Shown: one piece after another, positions 1 to 5,620 of the stretch
How positions within the stretch are numbered: the stretch's first letter is position 1
Layout of the letters: each line of letters starts with the position of its first letter
DNA from: CAMBDR01 sp046597185
GTDB taxonomy: Bacteria; Pseudomonadota; Gammaproteobacteria; Burkholderiales; Burkholderiaceae_D
DNA: 7,166 nucleotides
Assembly: GCA_046597185.1 (NCBI GenBank)
Contig: JBKJLF010000118.1
Location: 1 to 7,166, forward strand
Reading direction: 5' to 3'
Notes under the pieces: generated by a model
Told to the model about the DNA's origin: nothing
Seen by the model: only the letters and a program-made list of their open reading frames with translations
Database searches by the model: none
Position numbers and translations under genes: made by a program

Positions 1-627
1 AGCAAATTCACCAATAAGTTTTCGATCACACCGGCCACGATGTCTGGCGCAGGCTGGGCCGAGAGCGATGCCGACATTTTGCAACAGCAGCAAGTGGTGG
101 CCAATTGGCTTTCCAAGCGTTATCGGGTCGCTTATGACGCCACGCTGGCGCTGGTGGGCACCACTTACCAGACCGGGCAGGAAACCGAAGTCGATCCTTT
201 ATTGATTTTGGCGGTGGTAGCGATTGAATCGGGCTTTAACCCCATCGCTGAAAGCCCCATGGGTGCACAAGGCTTGATGCAAGTCATGTCCAAGATACAC
301 CATGCGCGCTTTCAAAAACTGGGCGGCATCAAAGAAGCGCTCAACCCGGTTGCCAACATCAAAGTCGGTGCCATGATTTTGCGTGATTTTGTGGTGCGTG
401 GCGGTTCGGTTGAAGCGGGCTTGAAGAGCTATGTGGGGGCAGCAGCGTTTGTGAATGATGCTGGTTATGGTTCCCGCGTGTTGGCTGAATACAGCCGCTT
501 GAAGCAAGTTGCCGGCGGCAAAGCCATACCAAGCAGTCTGGCCCCGGTACTGCCCCTGGCAAAGAAGACTGAAACCGCGCATGAAGAAGCCAAGGCTGAA
601 ACCAAAGACCAAATGGCAGCCCTGTAA
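1..627 (+). CDS. Lytic transglycosylase SLT-domain protein, 5'-partial
   Basis: Cleaves the glycan strands of peptidoglycan, by family knowledge of SLT (Slt70/MltC-like, goose-lysozyme fold) domains. The frame is open to base 1, so the true start and any signal peptide probably lie upstream; the first in-window ATG is at base 40. Counting from that ATG, the core contains VDPLLILAVVAIESGFNP (residues 51-68), whose Glu63 is the expected catalytic acid. It is followed by GAQGLMQVM (75-83) and the NPVANIKVGA block (102-111). The usual AYNAG-like element appears as SYVGAA (130-135). The C-terminal tail after about residue 160 is Pro/Ala/Lys/Glu-rich and probably disordered. The gene converges on nusB and is followed 20 bases after its stop by a hairpin terminator. 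A periplasmic or outer-membrane location is inferred, not seen. Confidence 0.85.
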   Translation, partial: SKFTNKFSITPATMSGAGWAESDADILQQQQVVANWLSKRYRVAYDATLALVGTTYQTGQETEVDPLLILAVVAIESGFNPIAESPMGAQGLMQVMSKIHHARFQKLGGIKEALNPVANIKVGAMILRDFVVRGGSVEAGLKSYVGAAAFVNDAGYGSRVLAEYSRLKQVAGGKAIPSSLAPVLPLAKKTETAHEEAKAETKDQMAAL

Positions 628-647
628 TAATGCTGCAATAACGATAG

Positions 648-677
648 CCCTTGGCCCCGACGGAGCCAAGGGTTTTT
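648..677 (+). terminator. Rho-independent terminator after the SLT gene
   Basis: An 8-bp perfect stem, CCCTTGGC (648-655) with GCCAAGGG (665-672), encloses a 9-base loop and is followed directly by TTTTT (673-677). This is a textbook intrinsic terminator for + strand transcripts. It sits between the convergent SLT and nusB stops. The same stem could help end the minus-strand operon, but the minus-strand side lacks a clean U-tract. Confidence 0.85.
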
Positions 678-683
678 GCCCAA

Positions 684-1151
684 CTAGTTTGAGCGTGCTT
701 TTACTTCAACCTGGCGCACTTGCGCCGCCAATTTATCCAACACCCCGTTCACATATTTATGGCCGTCAATGCCGCCGAACGATTTGGTCAATTCCACCGC
801 TTCATTAATCACCACCCGGTAGGGAATTTCCGGGTGATGCACCAATTCATACGCACCCAACAACAGCACGGCGTGTTCAATCGGCGACAATTCAGCCAGG
901 CCCCGATCAATCAAAGGGCTCAATTGCTGGCGTAATGACTCCGCTTGTTTGATGCAGCCATACATCAGGCTTTCAAAATGGTCGGTATCGGCTTTTTCAA
1001 AGCCATGCGCCGAGCGGATATGTTCCACCACGACGGCAGCACCGTCCTGACTCATAATCCATTGATATAAACCCTGCAAAGCAAACTCGCGCGCACGGTG
1101 GCGCGGGGTGCGGCTTTTATTTGGGTTGGCGTGTTGATTTTTATCATTCAT
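684..1151 (-). CDS. nusB: Transcription antitermination factor NusB
   Basis: NusB binds boxA RNA as a heterodimer with S10 (NusE) and supports antitermination of rRNA operons. The 155-aa all-helical protein has the usual family length. It carries the N-terminal Arg-rich signature HRAREFALQGLYQW (residues 18-31) that contacts RNA. The central LSPIEHAVLLLGAYEL (88-103) and the C-terminal block from IPYRVVINEAVEL (109-121) through FGGIDGHKYVNGVLDKLA (125-142) are hallmarks of NusB. The N-terminal extension is short and polar (about 17 residues). The ATG lies 2 bases after the ribH stop, so the two genes are almost certainly co-transcribed and probably translationally coupled. The ribosome-binding site is only a purine run (GAAGAAGAA). 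Clustering of nusB with ribH is common in proteobacteria. Confidence 0.97.
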   Translation of the reverse strand: MNDKNQHANPNKSRTPRHRAREFALQGLYQWIMSQDGAAVVVEHIRSAHGFEKADTDHFESLMYGCIKQAESLRQQLSPLIDRGLAELSPIEHAVLLLGAYELVHHPEIPYRVVINEAVELTKSFGGIDGHKYVNGVLDKLAAQVRQVEVKARSN

Positions 1152-1153
1152 GG

Positions 1154-1639
1154 CTATTCTTCTTCGCCAGCACGGGCCAATTCATCCAGTGCAATCACCA
1201 AATTGGCCATTTCAACCGCCACCCGTGCCGCATCACTGCCTTTTTCAGCCATGCGCACTTCGGCTTGTTCATCGTTCTCGGTGGTCAGCACGGCGTTGGC
1301 AATGGGAATACAGTAATCCAGACTGACCCTCGTAATGCCCGCCCCGGATTCATTGGAAACCAATTCAAAATGATAGGTTTCACCACGGATCACCGCACCC
1401 AGGGCGATGAGTGCATCAAACTGGCGGGTTTCTGCCATTTTTTGCAAAGCCAGCGGAATTTCCAGTGCGCCCGGTACGGTGACGTGCAATATATCTTCAT
1501 CTGCCACACTCAAGTGCTTCAGTTCTGACAGGCAGGATGAGAGCAAACCATGGCACACATCTTCATTAAAACGGGCTTGCACAATACCGATACGCAAACC
1601 CTCGCCACTGATATTCATTTCATACGTTCCGACAGTCAT
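1154..1639 (-). CDS. ribH: 6,7-dimethyl-8-ribityllumazine synthase
   Basis: RibH condenses 5-amino-6-ribitylamino-uracil with 3,4-dihydroxy-2-butanone 4-phosphate, the product of the upstream RibBX, to give lumazine, the penultimate riboflavin step. It is cytoplasmic and normally forms pentamers or 60-mers. I chose the ATG at 1639 (161 aa) over an upstream in-frame start at 1678 because AGGAG sits 5 bases before it and because the extra 13 residues are unlike the family. Seen in the protein: VPGALEIP (56-63), GAVIRGETYHFELV (81-94) with His90 as the expected catalytic base, and the substrate/phosphate-binding segment LTTENDEQAEVR (118-129). All key family blocks are present, so it should be active. 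It lies 60 bp downstream of ribBX and 2 bp upstream of nusB. Confidence 0.97.
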   Translation of the reverse strand: MTVGTYEMNISGEGLRIGIVQARFNEDVCHGLLSSCLSELKHLSVADEDILHVTVPGALEIPLALQKMAETRQFDALIALGAVIRGETYHFELVSNESGAGITRVSLDYCIPIANAVLTTENDEQAEVRMAEKGSDAARVAVEMANLVIALDELARAGEEE

Positions 1640-1644
1640 GATGA

Positions 1645-1649
1645 CTCCT
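1645..1649 (-). promoter_or_regulatory. ribH ribosome-binding site
   Basis: AGGAG on the minus strand, 5 bases before the ATG at 1639. This is what decides the RibH start in favour of 1639 over 1678. Confidence 0.75.
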
Positions 1650-1699
1650 ATCTTTTTAAATAACAACTTAAGTAACAAGCAAATAAAAACCTTACAGCA

Positions 1700-2815
1700 T
1701 TACGCCACCAAATCCGGTTGCGCCTGATAACCCACCACTTCCAATCCAAATCCATGCATCGATGGCATTTTGCGCGGCTTGGCCAATAATTTCATTTTGA
1801 CTACGCCCACATCACGTAGAATCTGCGCGCCGACGCCATAGGTACGCAAATCCATTTTGGCGGCGCGTGGTCGTTGATCAAACGGCAAATCGATGCTGGC
1901 AAGCTGGCCAAACATACGCTCGGCCGAGCCTTCACAATTGAGCAACACGCAAACCCCGCTCTCGGCTTCATGAATGGCTTGCATGGCCGAAGCCAGATTC
2001 CAGGAATGTTGGCGGCTTTGGGTTTCCAGCAAATCCAAAATAGAAACCGGTTGATGCACCCGCACCAGGGTTTCAGACTCTGGACTAATCGTGCCATGCA
2101 CCAGCGCCAAATGGGCTGAACCGCTGGGTTTATCGCGATAGGCAATCATATTAAAGTCACCATGCACGGTATGGATGATGCGCTCGCCAACCCGCTCAAC
2201 CAGACTTTCATTGTGATTGCGAAATTGAATCAAATCGGCAATCGAGCCAATTTTTAAGCCGTGCAACTGCGCAAATTCAAGCAAATCCGGCAGACGCGCC
2301 ATGGTGCCATCGTCTTTCATAATTTCGCAAATGACCGAGGCTGGCGTTAAACCGGCCATTTCGGCCAAATCGCAGCCGGCTTCGGTATGGCCTGCCCGCA
2401 TCAACACACCACCGCGCTGCGCCTTGACCGGGAAGATATGGCCCGGCTGCACAATATCACCCGGCACGCTGTCTTTGGCGATGGCCACCTGGATGGTACG
2501 GGCGCGGTCTGCCGCTGAAATACCAGTGGTGACGCCTTCGGCCGCTTCAATCGACACCGTAAAATTGGTGCCGTAAGAGGTGCCATTGCGCGTGGTCATC
2601 ATCGGCAAACCGAGGAAATTGCAACGCTCTTCGGTTAAAGTCAAACAAACCAGGCCGCGCGCATACTTGGCCATGAAGTTGATGGCTTCCGGGGTTACAA
2701 AATCGGCGGCCAACACCAAATCACCTTCGTTCTCACGGTCTTCTTCATCCACCAAAATGACCATACGGCCAGCGCGCAATTCTGCGACGATTTCTGCGGT
2801 ACTCGAAATTGACAT
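1700..2815 (-). CDS. ribB: DHBP synthase with degenerate GTP cyclohydrolase II-like domain (RibBX type)
   Basis: The N-terminal half makes 3,4-dihydroxy-2-butanone 4-phosphate from ribulose 5-phosphate, feeding RibH encoded next in the operon. I chose the ATG at 2815 (371 aa); a longer frame to 2914 exists, but this Met begins the conserved SISSTAEIVAELRAGRM segment and is preceded by AGAGGG. The DHBP synthase motifs are intact: DEEDRENEGDL (23-33, acidic metal site), TTGISAADRA (96-105) and RAGHTEAGCDL (140-150). The C-terminal part (about 215-371) has the GTP cyclohydrolase II fold signatures ALVHG (237-241) and RTYGVGAQILRDVGV (324-338). However, the zinc-site Cys-x10-Cys-x-Cys segment is replaced by cysteine-free sequence (about 253-271) and the QEGRG(I)GL-type loop by NCEGSAERMFGQL. 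It should therefore lack cyclohydrolase II activity. This matches the proteobacterial variant described as RibBX. Confidence 0.93.
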   Translation of the reverse strand: MSISSTAEIVAELRAGRMVILVDEEDRENEGDLVLAADFVTPEAINFMAKYARGLVCLTLTEERCNFLGLPMMTTRNGTSYGTNFTVSIEAAEGVTTGISAADRARTIQVAIAKDSVPGDIVQPGHIFPVKAQRGGVLMRAGHTEAGCDLAEMAGLTPASVICEIMKDDGTMARLPDLLEFAQLHGLKIGSIADLIQFRNHNESLVERVGERIIHTVHGDFNMIAYRDKPSGSAHLALVHGTISPESETLVRVHQPVSILDLLETQSRQHSWNLASAMQAIHEAESGVCVLLNCEGSAERMFGQLASIDLPFDQRPRAAKMDLRTYGVGAQILRDVGVVKMKLLAKPRKMPSMHGFGLEVVGYQAQPDLVA

Positions 2816-2993
2816 AAATAAAATCCCTCTTACATATGGAAAAATGCTGGCGCAACAGCGAACACGCCATTTTAAAGGATTTACAGCCCAAACACGACCA
2901 AAATGCGTCCCCACACAGCGAGATAACTTTGGCTGACCGAATCAATGAGCGAATCAATAGACATCCTAGCCCATTTATACTACCATTTCGGGT
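2816..2993. promoter_or_regulatory. Divergent intergenic region ribB / DUF423 gene
   Basis: This 178-bp region must hold the promoters of both the minus-strand rib-nusB operon and the plus-strand DUF423 gene. On the + strand TATACT (2976-2981) is a good -10 candidate, but its start point would fall about 6 bases before the ATG at 2994. TAGACA (2958-2963) resembles a -35, but it is only 12 bases from that -10; at 17 bases it would instead pair with TACCAT (2981-2986). I could not settle on a promoter for ribB. I searched this leader for the conserved core of an FMN riboswitch and did not see one. Confidence 0.4.
2825..2830 (-). promoter_or_regulatory. ribB ribosome-binding site
   Basis: AGAGGG on the minus strand with a 9-base spacer to the ATG at 2815. 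It supports the 371-aa form over the longer in-frame alternative starting at 2914. Confidence 0.6.
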
Positions 2994-3365
2994 ATGAAAA
3001 ACTTCTCCTTCCTTCGCCTGGGTGCGGCCAATCTCTTTATTGCCGTGGCGGCGGGCGCATTTGGCGCACATGCCTTAAAAGCCATACTCAGCCCTGCCAT
3101 GCAGAGCGTGTGGCAAACCGCCGTCACCTATCACATGGTGCATGGGCTTGGGCTGCTATTGATCGGCATACTCTTGCGACAAATACCAAACCAAATGCGC
3201 CGATTGCAACAGGCCGGGTGGGCGATGTTGTTGGGCATACTCTTGTTTTGTGGCAGCTTGTACACAATGGCGCTCACCGATGTACGGCTATTGGGTGCAA
3301 TTACCCCATTCGGTGGTATCTTGTTTCTGGCCGCATGGTTTATGCTGGCGAGTTGCAAAATTTAG
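2994..3365 (+). CDS. DUF423 family small membrane protein
   Basis: A 123-aa hydrophobic protein of the DUF423 (YgdD/YwdK-like) family, whose function is unknown. Four membrane segments are visible, at about residues 8-29, 43-61, 73-93 and 99-119. Family signatures are GAFGAHAL (21-28), YHMVHGLGLL (46-55), FCGSLY (85-90) and TPFGG (104-108), all at their usual places and at normal family length. The start is constrained by an in-frame TAG at 2967 with no other standard start codon between it and the ATG at 2994. No Shine-Dalgarno sequence is visible before the ATG, and the best -10 lies so close that the mRNA may be nearly leaderless. The stop is 39 bp before the depolymerase gene, on the same strand, so the two may share a transcript. 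Confidence 0.92.
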   Translation: MKNFSFLRLGAANLFIAVAAGAFGAHALKAILSPAMQSVWQTAVTYHMVHGLGLLLIGILLRQIPNQMRRLQQAGWAMLLGILLFCGSLYTMALTDVRLLGAITPFGGILFLAAWFMLASCKI

Positions 3366-3392
3366 CAAAATCAACCCATAACACCCCAAATC

Positions 3393-3396
3393 GGAG
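3393..3396 (+). promoter_or_regulatory. Ribosome-binding site of the depolymerase gene
   Basis: GGAG, 8 bases before the ATG at 3405. It supports that start, which also gives a complete signal peptide. Confidence 0.65.
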
Positions 3397-3404
3397 TTTT
3401 TGCC

Positions 3405-4490
3405 ATGTCAAGTTTCTTTCGCATCGCCCTGATTGGCGCAATCAGCCTTGCCAGCCAGGCAGGATGGGCCGTTGACTGCGGCAAGTATGACGGCAAGTTT
3501 TGCAATGGCAAAGCCTTTCAATATGAAGGCGGCTTTAAACCAAATGCAGGCGAATATGGCGGTTTTGGCGGTGCCGCCAACTGCACGGCCAGCAAAACCC
3601 CGGTGATTTTTCTACATGGCAATGCCGACAATGCCACCAGTTGGGATTCGCCCACCTTTCAAGTACCCGGCTACCCCAAGCCACCGCGCTCGGTGTATGA
3701 AGAATTTAAAGCGGCGGGCTATCAGGATTGCGAATTATTTGGATTAAGCTACCTCAATGAAGTCGAGCGCGCGTCCGAACAACTCAATTATCACGAACCT
3801 GCGCGCTATGAAAAAATCGACAAATTCATTCAAGCCGTGAAGCAATACACGGGTAAAGATCAGGTTGACATCATCGGCCATTCACTGGGCGTGAGCCTCG
3901 GCATGGCCACGCTGACGCACTATAAAAAATGGCCGCAGGTGCGCCGCTTTGTGAATATTGCCGGTGGCTTGCATGGTTTGGATTCTTGTATTTGGGCTGG
4001 TTTTGCCAACCCCTTTGTCACCACCTGCGGCTCAGAAAATATCTTCGTACCCGATACCTTTGGCTTTTATCCGGACTCAGCGTCACCCGGCATCAATAAC
4101 TGGACTGGCACCAAAGATAAAAAATCCTTGAGCAAGAGCCCAACGCATCACCCGGAAGTGCGGTTTTATACCATTTACGCCGGACAAAATGACCAATACA
4201 TGTGCTCGTCCGATTCCAATCGCGCCACCTGCGGTAATTCACCCTTGCTGGCGAAAGCGGCCAATGTGAAGGCGCAGATCAATATTGGCACAGGCTCCAA
4301 AACCCCGCGCGGTCAGTGGGATTGGCTATCCGGCTCACCCACCGATGCCAAGGGTGGCGATATCGATGGCGTCGGGCATTTACATGCACGCAATAATAGC
4401 GGCAGCATTATGGTGCAGATGCTGGGCAGCGATTGCAGTAGCCAATGCGCGCAAAACTATAAATATGGGCCAGTGATTTACGTAAAATAA
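3405..4490 (+). CDS. Secreted PhaZ7-like PHB depolymerase (alpha/beta hydrolase)
   Basis: A 361-aa exported alpha/beta hydrolase that I recognise as similar over its length to PhaZ7 of Paucimonas lemoignei. PhaZ7 is an extracellular depolymerase of native (amorphous) poly(3-hydroxybutyrate) with no separate linker or substrate-binding domain. Signal peptide: residues 1-22, cleavage expected at AGWA/VDC. Shared blocks: YEGGF (40-44), YGGFGG (51-56), TPVIFLHGNADNA (65-77), DCELFGLSYL (108-117), QVDIIGHSLGVS (153-164) and NVKAQINIGTGS (287-298). The triad is expected to be Ser160 (GHSLG), Asp263 (AGQNDQYMC) and His325 (GVGHLHAR). The mature chain has ten cysteines (25, 33, 60, 109, 195, 208, 267, 276, 344, 348), the number and spacing I recall for PhaZ7. 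The mature size of about 340 residues also fits. Substrate is inferred from family; a lipase/esterase role on another polymer is possible. The gene follows DUF423 by 39 bp. Confidence 0.88.
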   Translation: MSSFFRIALIGAISLASQAGWAVDCGKYDGKFCNGKAFQYEGGFKPNAGEYGGFGGAANCTASKTPVIFLHGNADNATSWDSPTFQVPGYPKPPRSVYEEFKAAGYQDCELFGLSYLNEVERASEQLNYHEPARYEKIDKFIQAVKQYTGKDQVDIIGHSLGVSLGMATLTHYKKWPQVRRFVNIAGGLHGLDSCIWAGFANPFVTTCGSENIFVPDTFGFYPDSASPGINNWTGTKDKKSLSKSPTHHPEVRFYTIYAGQNDQYMCSSDSNRATCGNSPLLAKAANVKAQINIGTGSKTPRGQWDWLSGSPTDAKGGDIDGVGHLHARNNSGSIMVQMLGSDCSSQCAQNYKYGPVIYVK

Positions 4491-4510
4491 ACGCCAAATA
4501 AGCGCAAAAT

Positions 4511-4532
4511 TCTGGTTTTAGTCTGGTTTTAG
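4511..4532 (+). repeat. Tandem 11-bp repeat (two copies)
   Basis: TCTGGTTTTAG occurs twice back to back (4511-4521 and 4522-4532), 20 bp after the depolymerase stop. The second copy merges into the left arm of the hairpin at 4524-4550. Two exact copies could be a duplicated protein-binding site or simple slippage. Confidence 0.7.
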
Positions 4533-4550
4533 ATTGATTTATCTAAACCA
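4524..4550. terminator. A/T-rich inverted repeat after the depolymerase gene, possible weak terminator
   Basis: TGGTTTTAGAT (4524-4534) pairs with ATCTAAACCA (4541-4550), a 10-bp stem with one bulged T and a 6-base loop. It lies 34 bp after the stop of the depolymerase gene. No T-tract follows, so intrinsic termination is doubtful. It could instead be a dyad operator or an mRNA 3'-stabilising hairpin. Confidence 0.4.
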
Positions 4551-4562
4551 AGGCCTGATAGC

Positions 4563-4591
4563 TTGCACTTTAAGCATTTTCCATTTACAAT
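4563..4591 (+). promoter_or_regulatory. Candidate sigma70 promoter of the 180-aa exported protein
   Basis: TTGCAC (4563-4568) and TACAAT (4586-4591) are separated by exactly 17 bases. The -10 matches the consensus at five of six positions; the -35 keeps TTG only. The predicted start near 4598 leaves a leader of roughly 90 bases containing a small hairpin (ACGGTT 4645-4650 with AACCGT 4658-4663). It lies just past the repeat/hairpin element, so that dyad would sit immediately upstream of the promoter. Confidence 0.5.
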
Positions 4592-4689
4592 TCGGCACAC
4601 TTAAAAAACACAGCATGAATCCGGTGTACTTTCCACCCGAAGTCACGGTTCAATGCCAACCGTCTTAATCCCACAATATAAGGAAGTAC

Positions 4690-5232
4690 ATGAAGTCTTT
4701 CGTTTTGAACTTGTCCACCATCGCCACCACTGCATTATTCGTCACATTAGCCGCATCCAGCCACGCCACCACCACCCCACCCGTCAGTAAAACCCTTGTT
4801 GCCGCACCAGCTACCGTCACTGCTGCCACTGGCCCCGGTATCCGCGCTGCCGTTACGACCAGCTTTATTGCGGGTGAATTGGCTGGTTTGCCGATTTTGA
4901 CCTGGGCGCAAGGTTTGTGGCCAACGGTGAACCAAAGCACCCAGCCCTACACCATTAGCACCACCTATGGCCCGCTGACGGAAATTGCCGACAATGGCGC
5001 TTTGGCTGACTATGTTACCTCAACCGAAATGACGGCGGTATTTGACGCAGCGGTAGCGGCGTATAAAAAGAATCCAACTCGTCCACAGATGGTGAGCATT
5101 GGTTTTCATCAGGAAACTGCGGCCACCTATCTGACACGCGTTTCAAGCGCCCTGAAGAACTTCATTGCGCATGCCAAAACAGCCAGTGTGCCACTGAGTT
5201 TTGTCAATTCGGCAGGTGCCGTCAAGCCGTAA
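4690..5232 (+). CDS. Small exported protein of unknown function
   Basis: A 180-aa protein with a clear Sec signal peptide: basic start, hydrophobic TALFVTLAAS core and cleavage expected after residue 26 (SHA/TTT). The start is fixed by AAGGAA (4680-4685) 4 bases before the ATG. The mature part begins with a Thr/Pro/Ala/Val-rich linker (27-50) and contains no cysteine and no transmembrane segment. The C-terminal end, from PQMVSIGFHQETA (about 132-144) through YLTRVSSALKNF (146-157) to PLSFVNSAG, vaguely resembles the last helix and strand of polysaccharide-deacetylase (NodB-like) domains. The catalytic N-terminal part of such a domain is not there, so this could be a shortened relative; I do not assign a function. 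It has its own candidate promoter and a hairpin after the stop, so it is probably a separate transcription unit from the depolymerase gene. Confidence 0.75.
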   Translation: MKSFVLNLSTIATTALFVTLAASSHATTTPPVSKTLVAAPATVTAATGPGIRAAVTTSFIAGELAGLPILTWAQGLWPTVNQSTQPYTISTTYGPLTEIADNGALADYVTSTEMTAVFDAAVAAYKKNPTRPQMVSIGFHQETAATYLTRVSSALKNFIAHAKTASVPLSFVNSAGAVKP

Positions 5233-5245
5233 GCTGATTGCATTT

Positions 5246-5285
5246 GGCGAAACCCGGTGCGCTGCCAGGCGTTACCGGGTTTGCC
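5246..5285 (+). terminator. Long hairpin after the 180-aa gene, probable terminator
   Basis: GGC-G-AAACCCGGT (5246-5258) pairs with ACCGGGTTT-GCC (5274-5285), a 12-bp stem with one bulged G and a 15-base loop, starting 13 bases after the TAA at 5230-5232. The G/C core ending in TTT fits a terminator, although the T-run is short and is itself paired. It also marks the boundary between the intact genes and the decayed region to the right. Confidence 0.55.
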
Positions 5286-5290
5286 ATGGG

Positions 5291-5620
5291 ACTCGCGAGT
5301 TTTTTGCGGTCATGGACTGGATGATGAGCCTGCCGCCGGATTTGGAAACGAAGTTGAATTATTTTGTGCATGAACTGGAAGAGGAACAAGAAATAGAATA
5401 TGTTACTTCAATTGAACGGGTCAGGCTGGCCTTGAGTATGCAAGAAGGCGAACAAAGGGGTGAGCAAAGAGCAAAACAGGAAACCCAATCAAAAATGCTG
5501 CTCCGCTTGTTGACGCGCCGCTTTGGTAACGTGGCAGCAGAGTTGCAAGAACGCATTAAAAATGCCGCCGATGCGCAAATTGAAGCATGGTTTGATGCGG
5601 GTATCAAGGCTAAAAAACGG
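5291..5620 (+). pseudogene. Remnant of Rpn/YhgA-like nuclease-transposase (DUF4351 tail)
   Basis: The translated frame matches the C-terminal third of Rpn-family (PD-(D/E)XK recombination-promoting nuclease, 'putative transposase') proteins. It runs from REFFAVMDWMMSLPPDLE through EEEQEIEYVTSIERV to the repetitive QEGEQRGEQRAKQE linker, then a DUF4351-type tail LLRLLTRRFGNVAAELQERI ending near AQIEAWFDAGIKAKK. The N-terminal nuclease domain (about 200 residues by family knowledge) is absent: upstream bases are the hairpin and the end of the 180-aa gene, and no start with a ribosome-binding site precedes it. The ATG at 5312 would give only a partial, probably inactive protein. After about 5620 the frame runs antisense through the SUMF1 remnant, so the two remnants abut tail to tail. 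The frame itself is undamaged from 5291 to 5620. Confidence 0.8.

Noticed and set aside
2816..2914. Extended N-terminus of RibB starting at 2914
   Set aside because: The extra 33 residues lack family similarity, and an AGAGGG ribosome-binding site supports the internal Met at 2815.
2816..2993. FMN riboswitch in the ribB leader
   Set aside because: Reading the minus strand of this leader I found none of the conserved FMN-element core sequence, and no large multi-helix fold was apparent by eye.
2945..3475. A 176-codon + strand frame overlapping the DUF423 gene
   Set aside because: It has no family features and overlaps the well-supported DUF423 and depolymerase genes in another frame.
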